Origin: Strigamia acuminata
Lineage: Eukaryota > Arthropoda > Chilopoda > Geophilomorpha > Linotaeniidae
Length of the DNA stretch: 64,000 nt
Assembly: GCA_949358305.1 (NCBI GenBank)
Contig: OX442314.1
Location: 56,925,369-56,989,368, forward strand
Direction of reading: 5' to 3'
The translations under genes and the position numbers were made by a program. Shown here piece by piece: positions 1 through 9,896 of the stretch. The notes under the pieces are model-generated. The model made no database searches. It saw only the letters and a list, made by a program, of their open reading frames with translations, and had not been told where the DNA came from. The stretch's first letter is position 1. Every line of letters begins with the position of its first letter.

Positions 1-1652
1 ATGTGTATTTTGGCATAACAAGCAAGTCTATCAATTCTAGTAGTTGAGAGATAAGTTAACAAACCTAAAGTGTGAACTGGGTAAAATAATGAAACCGGTG
101 GTTATCAAGACATAACATATTTATTGATATCTAAATATAATCACCGAAAAGTGATTATATTAATCAATTTTGCATCAAATATAATTATACAATAATTATG
201 CCGACAAATGGCCAAATTACTATCGATTAAACTATACATATAGTTGCCTGTGCGGCGCTATAATAGTATCAATCGGCTTCGTCCTGGTAAGATGTCGTCT
301 GAATCGGTTGATTATTTGGTCCTGGTTCGAATCTGTAATGAAAAGGTTAGTATCCGAGGACTTCCGGTTGACTGTATCTGCATCGCCACAACCTTGGGGC
401 GGTTATTGGTTTAAATGGCCTGTGAGAGCCATTTACCAATTGACCTCTTATAGATGTTTTAAGACATCTATAATTGGTGTGATACGTCAAATGGTTCTTC
501 ATACGAGAGTAAACTGTTGCAAGTTTACAATCATAACTTCTGGTTCCGTGCAATGGATGCATTTATTAGAGTATTACTTTTCAGTAAATACTCGTAATAA
601 TTCTGCTTACATAAAGTTGGCAATTTAGCTACACATTTACTGGCAAGTAAATGCTAATGTAGCTAGTCTTCAGTTTTGTACAGTTCTGGAAGAAGTATCC
701 ATGTTTATGCACAATGCTGAGTTGTGACATAAACTAGCTGGGGATTTAATCTAACTAAACTTTTCCGAGTTTAGTTATTTCAACCCTAATGTTACATTTT
801 CGACACGCTGTTCGGCAGCCGTGGCTTACTGTAACTGGCAGGCCTTGTGGAACACTTGTTGAATTATATCCGGCCCGACGGGATTCTTACTACTCATCGC
901 CGCGACCTGATCTCCTCACGGCCACACAGCCGTCATCGGGCACCCGGACATGGAGGCATCATATCACCCATCTCCACGTCAAGTGTACGCCGTATGTAGG
1001 TTGTCATAGGCCCGCAGTATAAGGGGCATTGACTGCGCAATCAACAGACAAGCAAGTGTCTGCGCAATCAACATGACAACCGGAGTAGTAGAAAGGGCTC
1101 AAGAAAACATATAGTCAAAATATCTGGTCAAGAGCGAGCTACTTCCTGTTGCGAGGAAGTATATACTCGGGGAAAACAATAGCTTGGCCATTGCTCCAAT
1201 GAGAGCAATGGTCCTGCAAATCCCCCCAATCACTGGTCCAGGTGATGGGATACTCAGGACACATTTTCAGTCCAGGTGGTCAGCTAGACAGACCATAGCT
1301 CTCTGCTAGGTCGGGACAGGAACTGGATAGCGAGGAACACTTTTGGATTAAGTCTTTCAACTTGATCCGCGGGGGTCCACGCTTGGAGCAGGTGCGAGGG
1401 GGAGATTTAATCCCCTAGGCCTAGTTTTTGGGGTAACTTTGCAGAGTTACCACAAAACAACCTAATATCTATATTTATTGCCATAAACATAAGATAACGT
1501 TGATTTTCTGCCTTAAAATCACATAAAAGTTGTATTTTATGTGGTTTTACGTCAAGTGACAAATTCTATTCGAATTTGCCGCTTTTGGTCGTCAGCGCCA
1601 TCTATTGGCGTAATTTGTCGCTATATCGATGAGCGACTGCATGATCGTCATA
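1..1652 (-). repeat. 3' LTR of element 1 (truncated by window start)
   Basis: These bases repeat at 13680-15331 with a constant offset of 13679. The element-side boundary follows from the polypurine tract that abuts it at 1653-1663. Small ORFs inside it (for example at 308-628) recur identically in the other copy and are not genes. Within it, a short direct repeat of ctgcgcaatcaac occurs twice around 1031-1071. Confidence 0.92.
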
Positions 1653-1663
1653 CGTCCCCCTTA
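1653..1663 (-). other. Polypurine tract of element 1
   Basis: On the minus strand the bases TTAAGGGGGACG lie directly before the 3' LTR. This is the expected place for the plus-strand primer of reverse transcription. The same purine core precedes the 3' LTR of element 2 at 22031-22040. Confidence 0.8.
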
Positions 1664-2511
1664 ATCACTGGAATTATCAAAAATAATTACACGTGATTCC
1701 GCCTATAATCGTCTCGATATACGACACTGTTCATCGTGGATCAGCAACTTTACGTATTTTGTGAGAAATACGGATCGTCGGCAAAATATAACATCGAGTG
1801 AGGGTTTATTCAACTCATATTACATTTATCGTTTTACTAAACTAATTAATAACTTGGACTAGCTCATTAAAAGTTTATAAACACCGGTTACTCCGTGCCG
1901 AATTAATAATATGTTTTATACAAAATATATTATCATCGCCGCATGACATCATCTTGAGTGTACTGAATAAATCTTTCAATCATTATTAAATGTTCAAAGA
2001 AATTGTTTTATTTATCATTTCAGAAAATTGTTAATTTTTCAGAAAAGTAAACAAACTATCACGCACAAAATATCTGGAACAATGGCTTGTATTAATTGAA
2101 ATTGTTTCAAATTCAAAAAATAAAAAGTATACTGATTTTTAGTTAACATTTTGGTTAAAAAATGGAAAAATAAAATATCACGGGTTAAATTATTTTTGTT
2201 CAACTTATAAAAATTGACAAAACCAAAAAATCTTCAAATTACGTATCCGTTAGGATTTGTAGAAACAACACGAAAAAAGTTTTATCACAAAATTAGTTCG
2301 GTTAAAATGTTGACTCTTATAGCTGTCCATCATTGTTGTTAATATCAAAAGGAATAAAGTTTTTTAACAATTAGTTCTTTTTAGATGAAAACAAACACAA
2401 ACGCTGTCTCAGAAAAGATTAGTTTTTTGGTCGCCCGGACAGGCTAAAGAAAAACACAACGTAGACGAATATCGTCCGACACGACGTAATGCGTGGGTGT
2501 AACTCCTTCCT
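1664..2511 (-). other. 3' untranslated region of element 1
   Basis: This AT-rich stretch lies between the stop codon of the third ORF and the polypurine tract. I see no ORF of note, no RNA gene and no clear repeat in it. Confidence 0.6.
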
Positions 2512-4451
2512 CTAAATGACGGGGCTCTGGCGGCCATCTCCCTTTTCATCGTCTTTCTTGCTCGATTCAGGGTCGGCGCTCTCATCAATGACGAGTTTCG
2601 AAGAGTCTTCCGACGAACTTCTCGGCAAAGGAGTTTCTACACTCGGGGAAATCCTTCGTGAAGTGCTCGGTCGACCAATTTTGGCGGCGAATCCGTCGGG
2701 TAACGGGCGCAAGCTAGCAATTGGTGGGTCCCTGGCGTGGCGTTCTTGGTGGAACACTTCTTCGGCCGTTGGCAGCTCGACACTCCAATCTGCGCGGATA
2801 TGGATGGCGGCAGGAAGTTGGCTTACACGCTCCAATAATCGTGACCATATGTGCTCCAATACGGGGAAGGGCTCGTTGCGCAAGGGATTCATAATCCATC
2901 TCATGACTAAGATGGGCAAATTGTAGTAAACGTTGCGCTTCTGATTAAGCCGTCGAGAAATATCCAAGGCGGCTTCTCTGATGATGGGGGTGTAATGTTC
3001 AATCTCGCAATCGGCCGCGTGTTCATTCGTGATGCCTGCTGGAACTATGAACGGATACGCCGTCACAACGGACTTCAACGCTGGTAACTTCTTGGCTGGT
3101 GGGCCTGGTGGCGGCGTTGTTACTTCTGAGCTTGCTATCGGGGATTCCGCGGGAGTAGGAATCTTGGATGACACACCTGCTTCGCATTGTGTTTTCACCT
3201 CGGTGACGGGAGTTGTCGCGGTCAGTGTTGCTTGCTTCGCCTCTTGCTCCTCGTTGGCCTTTTTAGCTTTCAAACTCAATTCTGCCAACATGCGGACCTC
3301 GTCCTGAGTCCAAGTGGTGACTTCGTATCCACCGGGTCGATGATTATCCACGATAAATCGTGGATCTACCAAAATCACCTCTCCTAGATGGGAGTGGATG
3401 ACTTGGCAGGGGTCGCAGGTCGACCATATGCGGGGTCCCGGCTGCGCAATTCCCATCACAGTGAACGGCAAAACGTTGTCGTTCCAGGGTGTAATTTTTT
3501 CCCGTATCTTCCAACCGGAACAGTTCGGACATAACATGGCGTGGCTGCCCTGGATGATTCCAATGGCCCAACCTCCCCCGTTGCAGAACGGACAGGTCAC
3601 TTCGGTCCTCTCGTCATATGGAATACGACATTTGGGCAGGATTACGTTGACAGCTTGCTCCACTTGTTCTCGCCGTTCTTTCTTGGTTCCAACTAGCGGG
3701 GCTGATTTCTTGAGCTCTTTTACTATCGCGGTCGTGGCTGCGTCCATCTTCTCCTTTGGAGGGGCAGGCGTGGGTTGAACCGGAGTGGGTTTGAAAACCT
3801 TCCTCGGGTCCTCTCTTTTCGGCACATGTTGGCTGCGGGATTTCGTTGAACGATATTCCGTCCAATTGGAGCTGGTGTTCATCTTAGCCGGTTCCGACCT
3901 TTGGGAGGGGTAGTGGTAAACTACACGTGGCCTTTCCGCCAGCGGTCGGGGCGGTTCGTTCTCGGAATGGAAATGAGGACGATAAGGGTGACTGCTATTC
4001 CGGGCCTGGTAATTGGTCCGCTCCCGTGAATGCGACGAGGAATGAGAAGTGGACGGTCGATTCCATGTGTCGTCTTCTACCGTGACACAAAGTGTGTTTT
4101 TCTTTGAAGACGATCCTGTCGACTCGGACGACTTCACCAACTTCTTCAGGTAATCTGGCAACTCCTTATTTCTTGCTTTGGCCCAATCCATGATTGCTTG
4201 AGCGCATTCCGTTCTGGAAGAGGAGCTTCCTGCCGACTCGGCTGACTTCAACAACTTTCTCAAGTAGTCGGGCAGCTCCTTTCCTCGCGCCTTGGCCCAG
4301 TCCATAACAGCTTGGGTGCCATCGTTCCTTGAAGTTTCTACGTGTCGGGACGGTTTTCCGCGTTCGGGGCTTGAATCCCCTGAGGTAGACGAGTGGTCAT
4401 AATGGACGTGGCGACGTTTATTAGGTGACCTACGTGGCCCTCGATCCTTTC
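2512..4451 (-). CDS. Element 1 third ORF, non-envelope protein with CxxC pairs and duplicated MDWAKAR motif
   Basis: The first methionine in frame is at 4305 and gives 597 residues, but the frame stays open to a splice-acceptor-like site (AG at 4452-4453). If translation enters from the gag start codon at 12172 through a GT donor at 12158-12159, the first 13 coding bases join this frame exactly, for a protein of about 650 residues. Numbering from the methionine at 4305, two 40-residue repeats at 1-70 each carry a MDWAKAR-KELPDYL core. A Ser/Arg/Pro-rich linker follows. Three CxxC pairs at about 238/241, 259/262 and 297/300 suggest a zinc ribbon. There is no signal peptide or membrane segment, so it is not a retroviral envelope, although it holds the env position. 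I do not recognise the family and assign no function. Confidence 0.8.
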
Positions 4452-5636
4452 CTAAATTCGAGAAATCACATCAAATGAATTAAAGTTATCGAAAAATAAC
4501 CTAATCCAGATGAATTGTCGATACTTAATATATTTATCGTGACATAAACATATAAATACCAACAAGTCACCGATAATTAATGTATTCATCGTAAAATAAA
4601 TACATCAATTCAAATAAACCGCCTAAACGTTGATATATTTATTTTGAGGTAAATATATCAATTCGTTCTTCTCGATTATTCTCATTGAGATGCTAATTAG
4701 CGAAGTAAGGTGAATTACTTTGTCTAATATCCTGACCGTCATTATTGCGAAACACTGAACAATCAAATACTTTTAAACGGTTGAGTTTAAATATTTAAAT
4801 CGAACATAGAACATCTTAATTTACGTATTTTCCTTTTTCGGAAAGGTCCGTAATATCATAAATATTATCCTTTAACCGACTAATAAATTTAACAATTTAA
4901 TTTAATCGATTAAAAGACGATAATTCAGATACTAGATTCCTAATACGTGTTCAAAAGGTGGCGAACACCCTCTAGTGAGAACTTCCTGTACTTTATGACA
5001 TGACTTGGCGAGTTTTATCTTTCTAGATAACTTCTCGAGTTAATGGCGGTGTATTTGAATATTTTATCATACAAAAATAACACTTTACCACTCATTGTTG
5101 AATCTTTTGTTCGTAACTTCGTTGAAAATCACGAAAATCTCTTCCGCTGACGTAGTTGTGCTCGCACCGTTGAATGACGGACGTAGTTTCCTAACAGAAT
5201 GTGGTTTGGAGACTTAATTCTTTAGGAATAAGATTAAACTTATCGTTAAATAAATTTAACTTACTACGAAACCTCGTTGTTCGTTCCAACAAGCGCGTAT
5301 TAACGTCCGGTGTCGGTGACTGTCGAATAAATTCGACGAGACGAAGTTTTCCGGGCCTAAACCCACGTGGTTTAGCTACGAAGTTTGGGCAAACTTCCTA
5401 ACTAAAATAAAACCGAATAAAAGTTGTCTTTTTTGAGACTTGTGTAAATTAATTCACTCACAATTTATCCGATTTTTCGCGTTGACAGAAAACTTTACGA
5501 GATGACCAATTGTTAAGCGATGTGTCAGCTGTAGTGGAACTAACGAGAGTGAGTTCACAGGTCAACCTCAAAGCAGGTGTCTATTTTTTAGACCGAGCTC
5601 TGTGATTGGTTGATGACTCATTTACACTATCTTGTT
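4452..5636 (-). other. Non-coding spacer between pol and third ORF of element 1
   Basis: This 1.2-kb AT-rich spacer follows the pol stop codon. Its distal end carries a pyrimidine-rich stretch and the AG at 4452-4453, so it is probably the 3' part of the intron removed to make the third-ORF mRNA. I see no gene in it. Confidence 0.5.
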
Positions 5637-8600
5637 TTAAAAATAGCATGGATGAGTCGTCTCTTCAAAGTAGAGGTGTGCATGTTTCGTGAAATAAATA
5701 TTCTTTTCGGAAATACTTATTTCTTGCATTTTTTGCACGAAATCATCGCTAAATTGTCGATTAGGCTTAGGAGTTCGTTTAGAACGTCTTTCAGCCCGTA
5801 ATAATTTTTTATTTCTTCTCTTTATATGTTCAAGTTCGTTATTTTCGATAACTCCCTCAACGACTTCGTCCGGGGGTTGGAGGATATCGTTTTCGACGGT
5901 ATCCTCCGTTTCCATGGGGACAACCTCTTCTTCTGTCTGTTGCGAGACAGGGAAGTGTTCGTCCATCCAATTTGGGGTTGGATGAATCCCTTCACTGCCT
6001 TCAGTTTGGTTTCCCGACCAAGCTTCAACCGGAAATGACGGGATATAAGGTGACAAATCCTGGATATTAATTGATTTCTCAATTGATCCGTCAGCAACTT
6101 TTCGTAATGAATACGAGCCTCCTTTTAATACTGCTGTGATTTCCCAGGGGCCGTCTCGCTTTTCGGCGAAACCAGCGGTGATTCCCTTTTCTTTATTTGA
6201 CAGTATATGTGTAGCTTTCCAGACTAGATCGCCAACAGCATACTGACAAATATGATATTTGTTGCGGTGAATCTTGTCATGTCGGACATAATTCTCCTGG
6301 ATTTTCCGGTGCATTTCTTGATGTGCTCTTCTAAGCACATCCAGAATGCCATGTACGTATTCTTCGGGTTTGTTCTTATCGAACTTTACCCCGTGTTCCA
6401 CCATACGTGGATCGAATGGTAGTGGTACCGTTCTTCCCGTGTTCAGCATCATCGGGCTGAATCCGGTTGCATCCGAGATGGCCGTTCTCGTGGCAAACGC
6501 GAATTCGTTCAAGAATCGTGGCCAGTGAGAGTGCACATCAGAATAAATTGCCAGCATCATCTTCAAGTCACGGTTAGCCCTTTCTGTCGGGTTAGCCGAG
6601 GCATGATAAGGGCTGACATGTGTCATGTCTATGTGATGTTTTTTACAAAAATCACTATAGACAGTAGACACGAATTGTCTTCCATTATCCGACAATATCT
6701 TTTTGGGGTAACCCCAACGATGAAAAACGTCACTCATCTTGTTGACAATGCTCTCGCTAGAGGCCTTTGTCAACGCGAATACTTCAACCCATTTGGTGCA
6801 ATGGTCTATTATCACTAATATCCATTGTAACTTCGATCGACCAGCGGGCTTGGGGCCCATCAAGTCGATACTCACGGTTTCCCATGGGTTCGTCATGTTG
6901 TGCGGAGTGTAAGCCGCTCGATGTTTTCTGTGTTGGCTCGGCTTGTACTGCTGGCAATGCGGGCAACCACGGACATAGTTGCGCGTATCTCTAGTCATCT
7001 TTGGCCAATAATAAATGAGCTTTGCTCTTTCCAGAGTCTTGCTCATTCCTGCATGTCCACAAAGGGGGTGGCCGTGACAGGCAAATAAAGCTCTTCTTAC
7101 AAGAGATTTAGGAATCACGGCCTTAAATCCATTTCCGGAGTCGTTCAACTCCTCTTCAAAGGTGGGACGGAAGAAAATGAGCATTTTACTGCCGTCCTCC
7201 CCACTTTCATCCAAACAGTATCCAGCTATGGTATTTAGCCAGTCTAGATCTGTCTCTAATTCTTGGTCTTCCTCACTTAACTTCAAGTGGGCCATAATCT
7301 TTTTACAATCATCATCCAACAATTGTTCTGCGATTATTTCGGCTCGGGTTGGGGGAACTTGATTTAGTACATCGGTTAATGCACTAAATACTGTTGTTTG
7401 ATGTTTCGTTTTGCCTTTCTCATTCACTTCCCCCTTTTCTCCAGAATTATTTGAATTTTCTTCATTTAATTCGGAGAAATCGTTAAAACGAACATTCACA
7501 TTTGTTAGAAAGTGACGTCGTCCTTCTACTGGAATGACTTGAGTCTTCTTATTACCGGTCCATAGAGGATAGAATTGGTTAATTTCTACCGGCTCAATGT
7601 AATCGGTAATAGGCGTATCCATTGCAGATAACGGCGCTCTTGATAGAGCGTCGGCTACCTGGTTCAGGGCGTCTTTTCTGAACACAATCTTGAATGCTCC
7701 GCACTGGATTTTCACTGCCCAGCGACCAAATCGGCCGGATGGTTCTGGCGTTCTCATTAGCCAGCCTAATGCTTGCGCATCCGACTCCAGCGTGAACGTC
7801 GTGTATTCCAAGTATGGGCGGAAGCGATCAACTGCCCACACAACTGCCAAACATTCCAGTTCGGGAGTGGAATAACGTTCTTCAGCCCCTCGTAAAACTC
7901 GGCTCGCATAAGCAACGGGTTTTGGGACCATCATCATTTTTTGTGTTTTTTCGTTAAACACTTCGACATCCTGGCAGAGGACTGCACCGAGCCCTGTATG
8001 GGACGCGTCAGTCATTACTACCATAGGTTTTGACATATCAGGCATATGTAAAACTTGGTTTTTATCGCACAAAATCTCTTTGATTTTTGCAAATGCCTCT
8101 TTCTGTTCCTTGCCCCACACAAAAGCAGCATTTTTATGCATGACTGAGGTGAGTGGTCTAGCGATATCCGCATGATTAGGAATGAACTTCCTAAAGAAAT
8201 TGGACAGACCATGGAACCTCTGTATATCCTTTGAACAGGTGGGTTCGGGGAATTCCTTGACTGACTTGATTTTGTCGGGGTCAGCATTCAAACCTTCCGG
8301 TGTGATATAATGACCCAAGAACTTTAGTGAAGTTCTTCCAAATTTTGATTTGGCCTTGTTGATAGTTAAATTAGCTTTTTGGAGCTTTTCTAACACGTCC
8401 TTTATGTGGTCCAAGTGTTCTTTCCAGGAGTGGGAGAAGATGATCAAATCATCCAAGTAGACGAGGACATGCTTATGCAGCGAGTCACCCATCACTCTGC
8501 TCATCAAGTTCTGGAAGGAACAGGGTGCGTTGCACAGACCGAAGGGCATCCTTTTAAATTGATAATTTCCCTTCGGTGTGTAGAAAGCAGTTTTACACTT

Positions 8601-9896
8601 GTCTTCCTCTTCCATTTCCATCTGATGATATCCCTGAGTTAAATCCAATGATGTGAAATACTTGGCCTTATTCGTACTGTGGATTAACAGGTCGATACTA
8701 GGCATTTGTATTGTGTCGAGTATTGAAATGGCGTTAAGCCAACGGTAGTCAATACACAAACGGTATTTGCCGTTTGGTTTGGCTACTATCACAGGATGAC
8801 TGATGTACGGGCCAGTTGCAGGCTCGATTAGATCATCGGCCTCCAACTCCTCGACTAACTCCGTCATTATGGCCTTCTTGGCCGGGTTGTACATTCGATA
8901 AGGTTGGACTCGCCATTTCGCATCTTTTTTCAAAGTGATTTTATGCTTGGCTAAGTTGGTGCAACCTACTTTGTCCCTAAAAACGTCTTTTATTGCTAAA
9001 ATGACAGCTTTTAGTTGGTCCTTACGTTCGTCCGTACTATCACAGTCTGCGACAAGCTTTTCAGCCCAATCAGCAGGCGTGTGAGTCTCGGCGCCATTAG
9101 CATCGAGTGTACGGATACGTGCCAATTCACAGTCTGACTCTCTAGTTTCGTAGGGAGCCGACCATCCAGGCATGGAATCGCATGTGAACGATCCTCTTTT
9201 CGCTCTTAGGTCAATTCCGGCGCGTCGCATGAAGTTGTGACCAATGATAAGATCACATACTCCAGGTTTCAGGATAATAAAGTTGATTGGTGTATATTTT
9301 AGTCCGCCTGCCCACTTGACACAAAGTGTAATTTGTCCAAGTGGTACGTGACTAATTCCTACTGCACAAACTCGCATTCCCCGAGGACATTCTTGGATAT
9401 AATCGGGTTCTGCGTTGGTTTGAGATAGAAGTTGCATTCCAATGAAACACTGGGTTGCACCAGAGTCCATTAGAGCATTGAACTTCAAACCTCCAATCTG
9501 AACTCTCATACGAGGGTCGTCAGAATGTCGGTCAGTCAGTGTTTTCACGAATGCCGTAACTCCGCGTTGATCTAAACGTCGGAGGTTACTGAATTTCTTC
9601 ACATTCCACTTTCCACCGTGGTTGAAGATGCTGAGTCCCTCCAATTGTTTCGTCATTGCGTCGAATCCTTCCATCACGCCGCCAGTGTTACTGTTGGCGT
9701 GCTCTGCTGTAGGAATTAAATCAAGGTTCAAGTCGTCCCACTTGAATAGTTCCTTATTTAATTTGGTTGCAAGTACAATTGGTGGGGGTTTCTGATCCTT
9801 TCTAGATAATTCAAATAAATCATCTGAAAATTCCGAGAAATCGAATGGGTCTGTTTTAATGGGGGCTGAAATGGTTGGTTCAACCCCCTCTAACAG
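5637..9896 (-). CDS. pol: Element 1 pol: protease, reverse transcriptase, RNase H, integrase
   Basis: The frame is open from the frameshift site to 5637 (1419 codons) with no convincing ATG of its own, so it is most likely made as a Gag-Pol fusion. Counting from codon 9731: the aspartic protease active site DSG is at about 89-91; RT has the YLDD catalytic box at about 425-428 and conserved IDYRWLN and MPFGLCNAP blocks; RNase H begins near the TDAS motif at 574-577 and ends with the VADALSRAP block; the integrase zinc-binding HHCC domain starts near HGHPLCGH at 886; the integrase catalytic D, D and E lie at about 956, 1015 and 1050. A GPW-containing C-terminal domain and a basic tail follow. 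All key residues are present, which fits a functional enzyme set for reverse transcription and integration. The domain order defines Ty3/gypsy. Confidence 0.95.
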   Translation of the reverse strand: MLEGVEPTISAPIKTDPFDFSEFSDDLFELSRKDQKPPPIVLATKLNKELFKWDDLNLDLIPTAEHANSNTGGVMEGFDAMTKQLEGLSIFNHGGKWNVKKFSNLRRLDQRGVTAFVKTLTDRHSDDPRMRVQIGGLKFNALMDSGATQCFIGMQLLSQTNAEPDYIQECPRGMRVCAVGISHVPLGQITLCVKWAGGLKYTPINFIILKPGVCDLIIGHNFMRRAGIDLRAKRGSFTCDSMPGWSAPYETRESDCELARIRTLDANGAETHTPADWAEKLVADCDSTDERKDQLKAVILAIKDVFRDKVGCTNLAKHKITLKKDAKWRVQPYRMYNPAKKAIMTELVEELEADDLIEPATGPYISHPVIVAKPNGKYRLCIDYRWLNAISILDTIQMPSIDLLIHSTNKAKYFTSLDLTQGYHQMEMEEEDKCKTAFYTPKGNYQFKRMPFGLCNAPCSFQNLMSRVMGDSLHKHVLVYLDDLIIFSHSWKEHLDHIKDVLEKLQKANLTINKAKSKFGRTSLKFLGHYITPEGLNADPDKIKSVKEFPEPTCSKDIQRFHGLSNFFRKFIPNHADIARPLTSVMHKNAAFVWGKEQKEAFAKIKEILCDKNQVLHMPDMSKPMVVMTDASHTGLGAVLCQDVEVFNEKTQKMMMVPKPVAYASRVLRGAEERYSTPELECLAVVWAVDRFRPYLEYTTFTLESDAQALGWLMRTPEPSGRFGRWAVKIQCGAFKIVFRKDALNQVADALSRAPLSAMDTPITDYIEPVEINQFYPLWTGNKKTQVIPVEGRRHFLTNVNVRFNDFSELNEENSNNSGEKGEVNEKGKTKHQTTVFSALTDVLNQVPPTRAEIIAEQLLDDDCKKIMAHLKLSEEDQELETDLDWLNTIAGYCLDESGEDGSKMLIFFRPTFEEELNDSGNGFKAVIPKSLVRRALFACHGHPLCGHAGMSKTLERAKLIYYWPKMTRDTRNYVRGCPHCQQYKPSQHRKHRAAYTPHNMTNPWETVSIDLMGPKPAGRSKLQWILVIIDHCTKWVEVFALTKASSESIVNKMSDVFHRWGYPKKILSDNGRQFVSTVYSDFCKKHHIDMTHVSPYHASANPTERANRDLKMMLAIYSDVHSHWPRFLNEFAFATRTAISDATGFSPMMLNTGRTVPLPFDPRMVEHGVKFDKNKPEEYVHGILDVLRRAHQEMHRKIQENYVRHDKIHRNKYHICQYAVGDLVWKATHILSNKEKGITAGFAEKRDGPWEITAVLKGGSYSLRKVADGSIEKSINIQDLSPYIPSFPVEAWSGNQTEGSEGIHPTPNWMDEHFPVSQQTEEEVVPMETEDTVENDILQPPDEVVEGVIENNELEHIKRRNKKLLRAERRSKRTPKPNRQFSDDFVQKMQEISISEKNIYFTKHAHLYFEETTHPCYF

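Noticed and set aside
308-1022. Small ORFs in the element 1 LTR, repeated at 13987-14701
   Set aside because: They lie in LTR sequence, have no family motifs, and are duplicated only because the LTR is.
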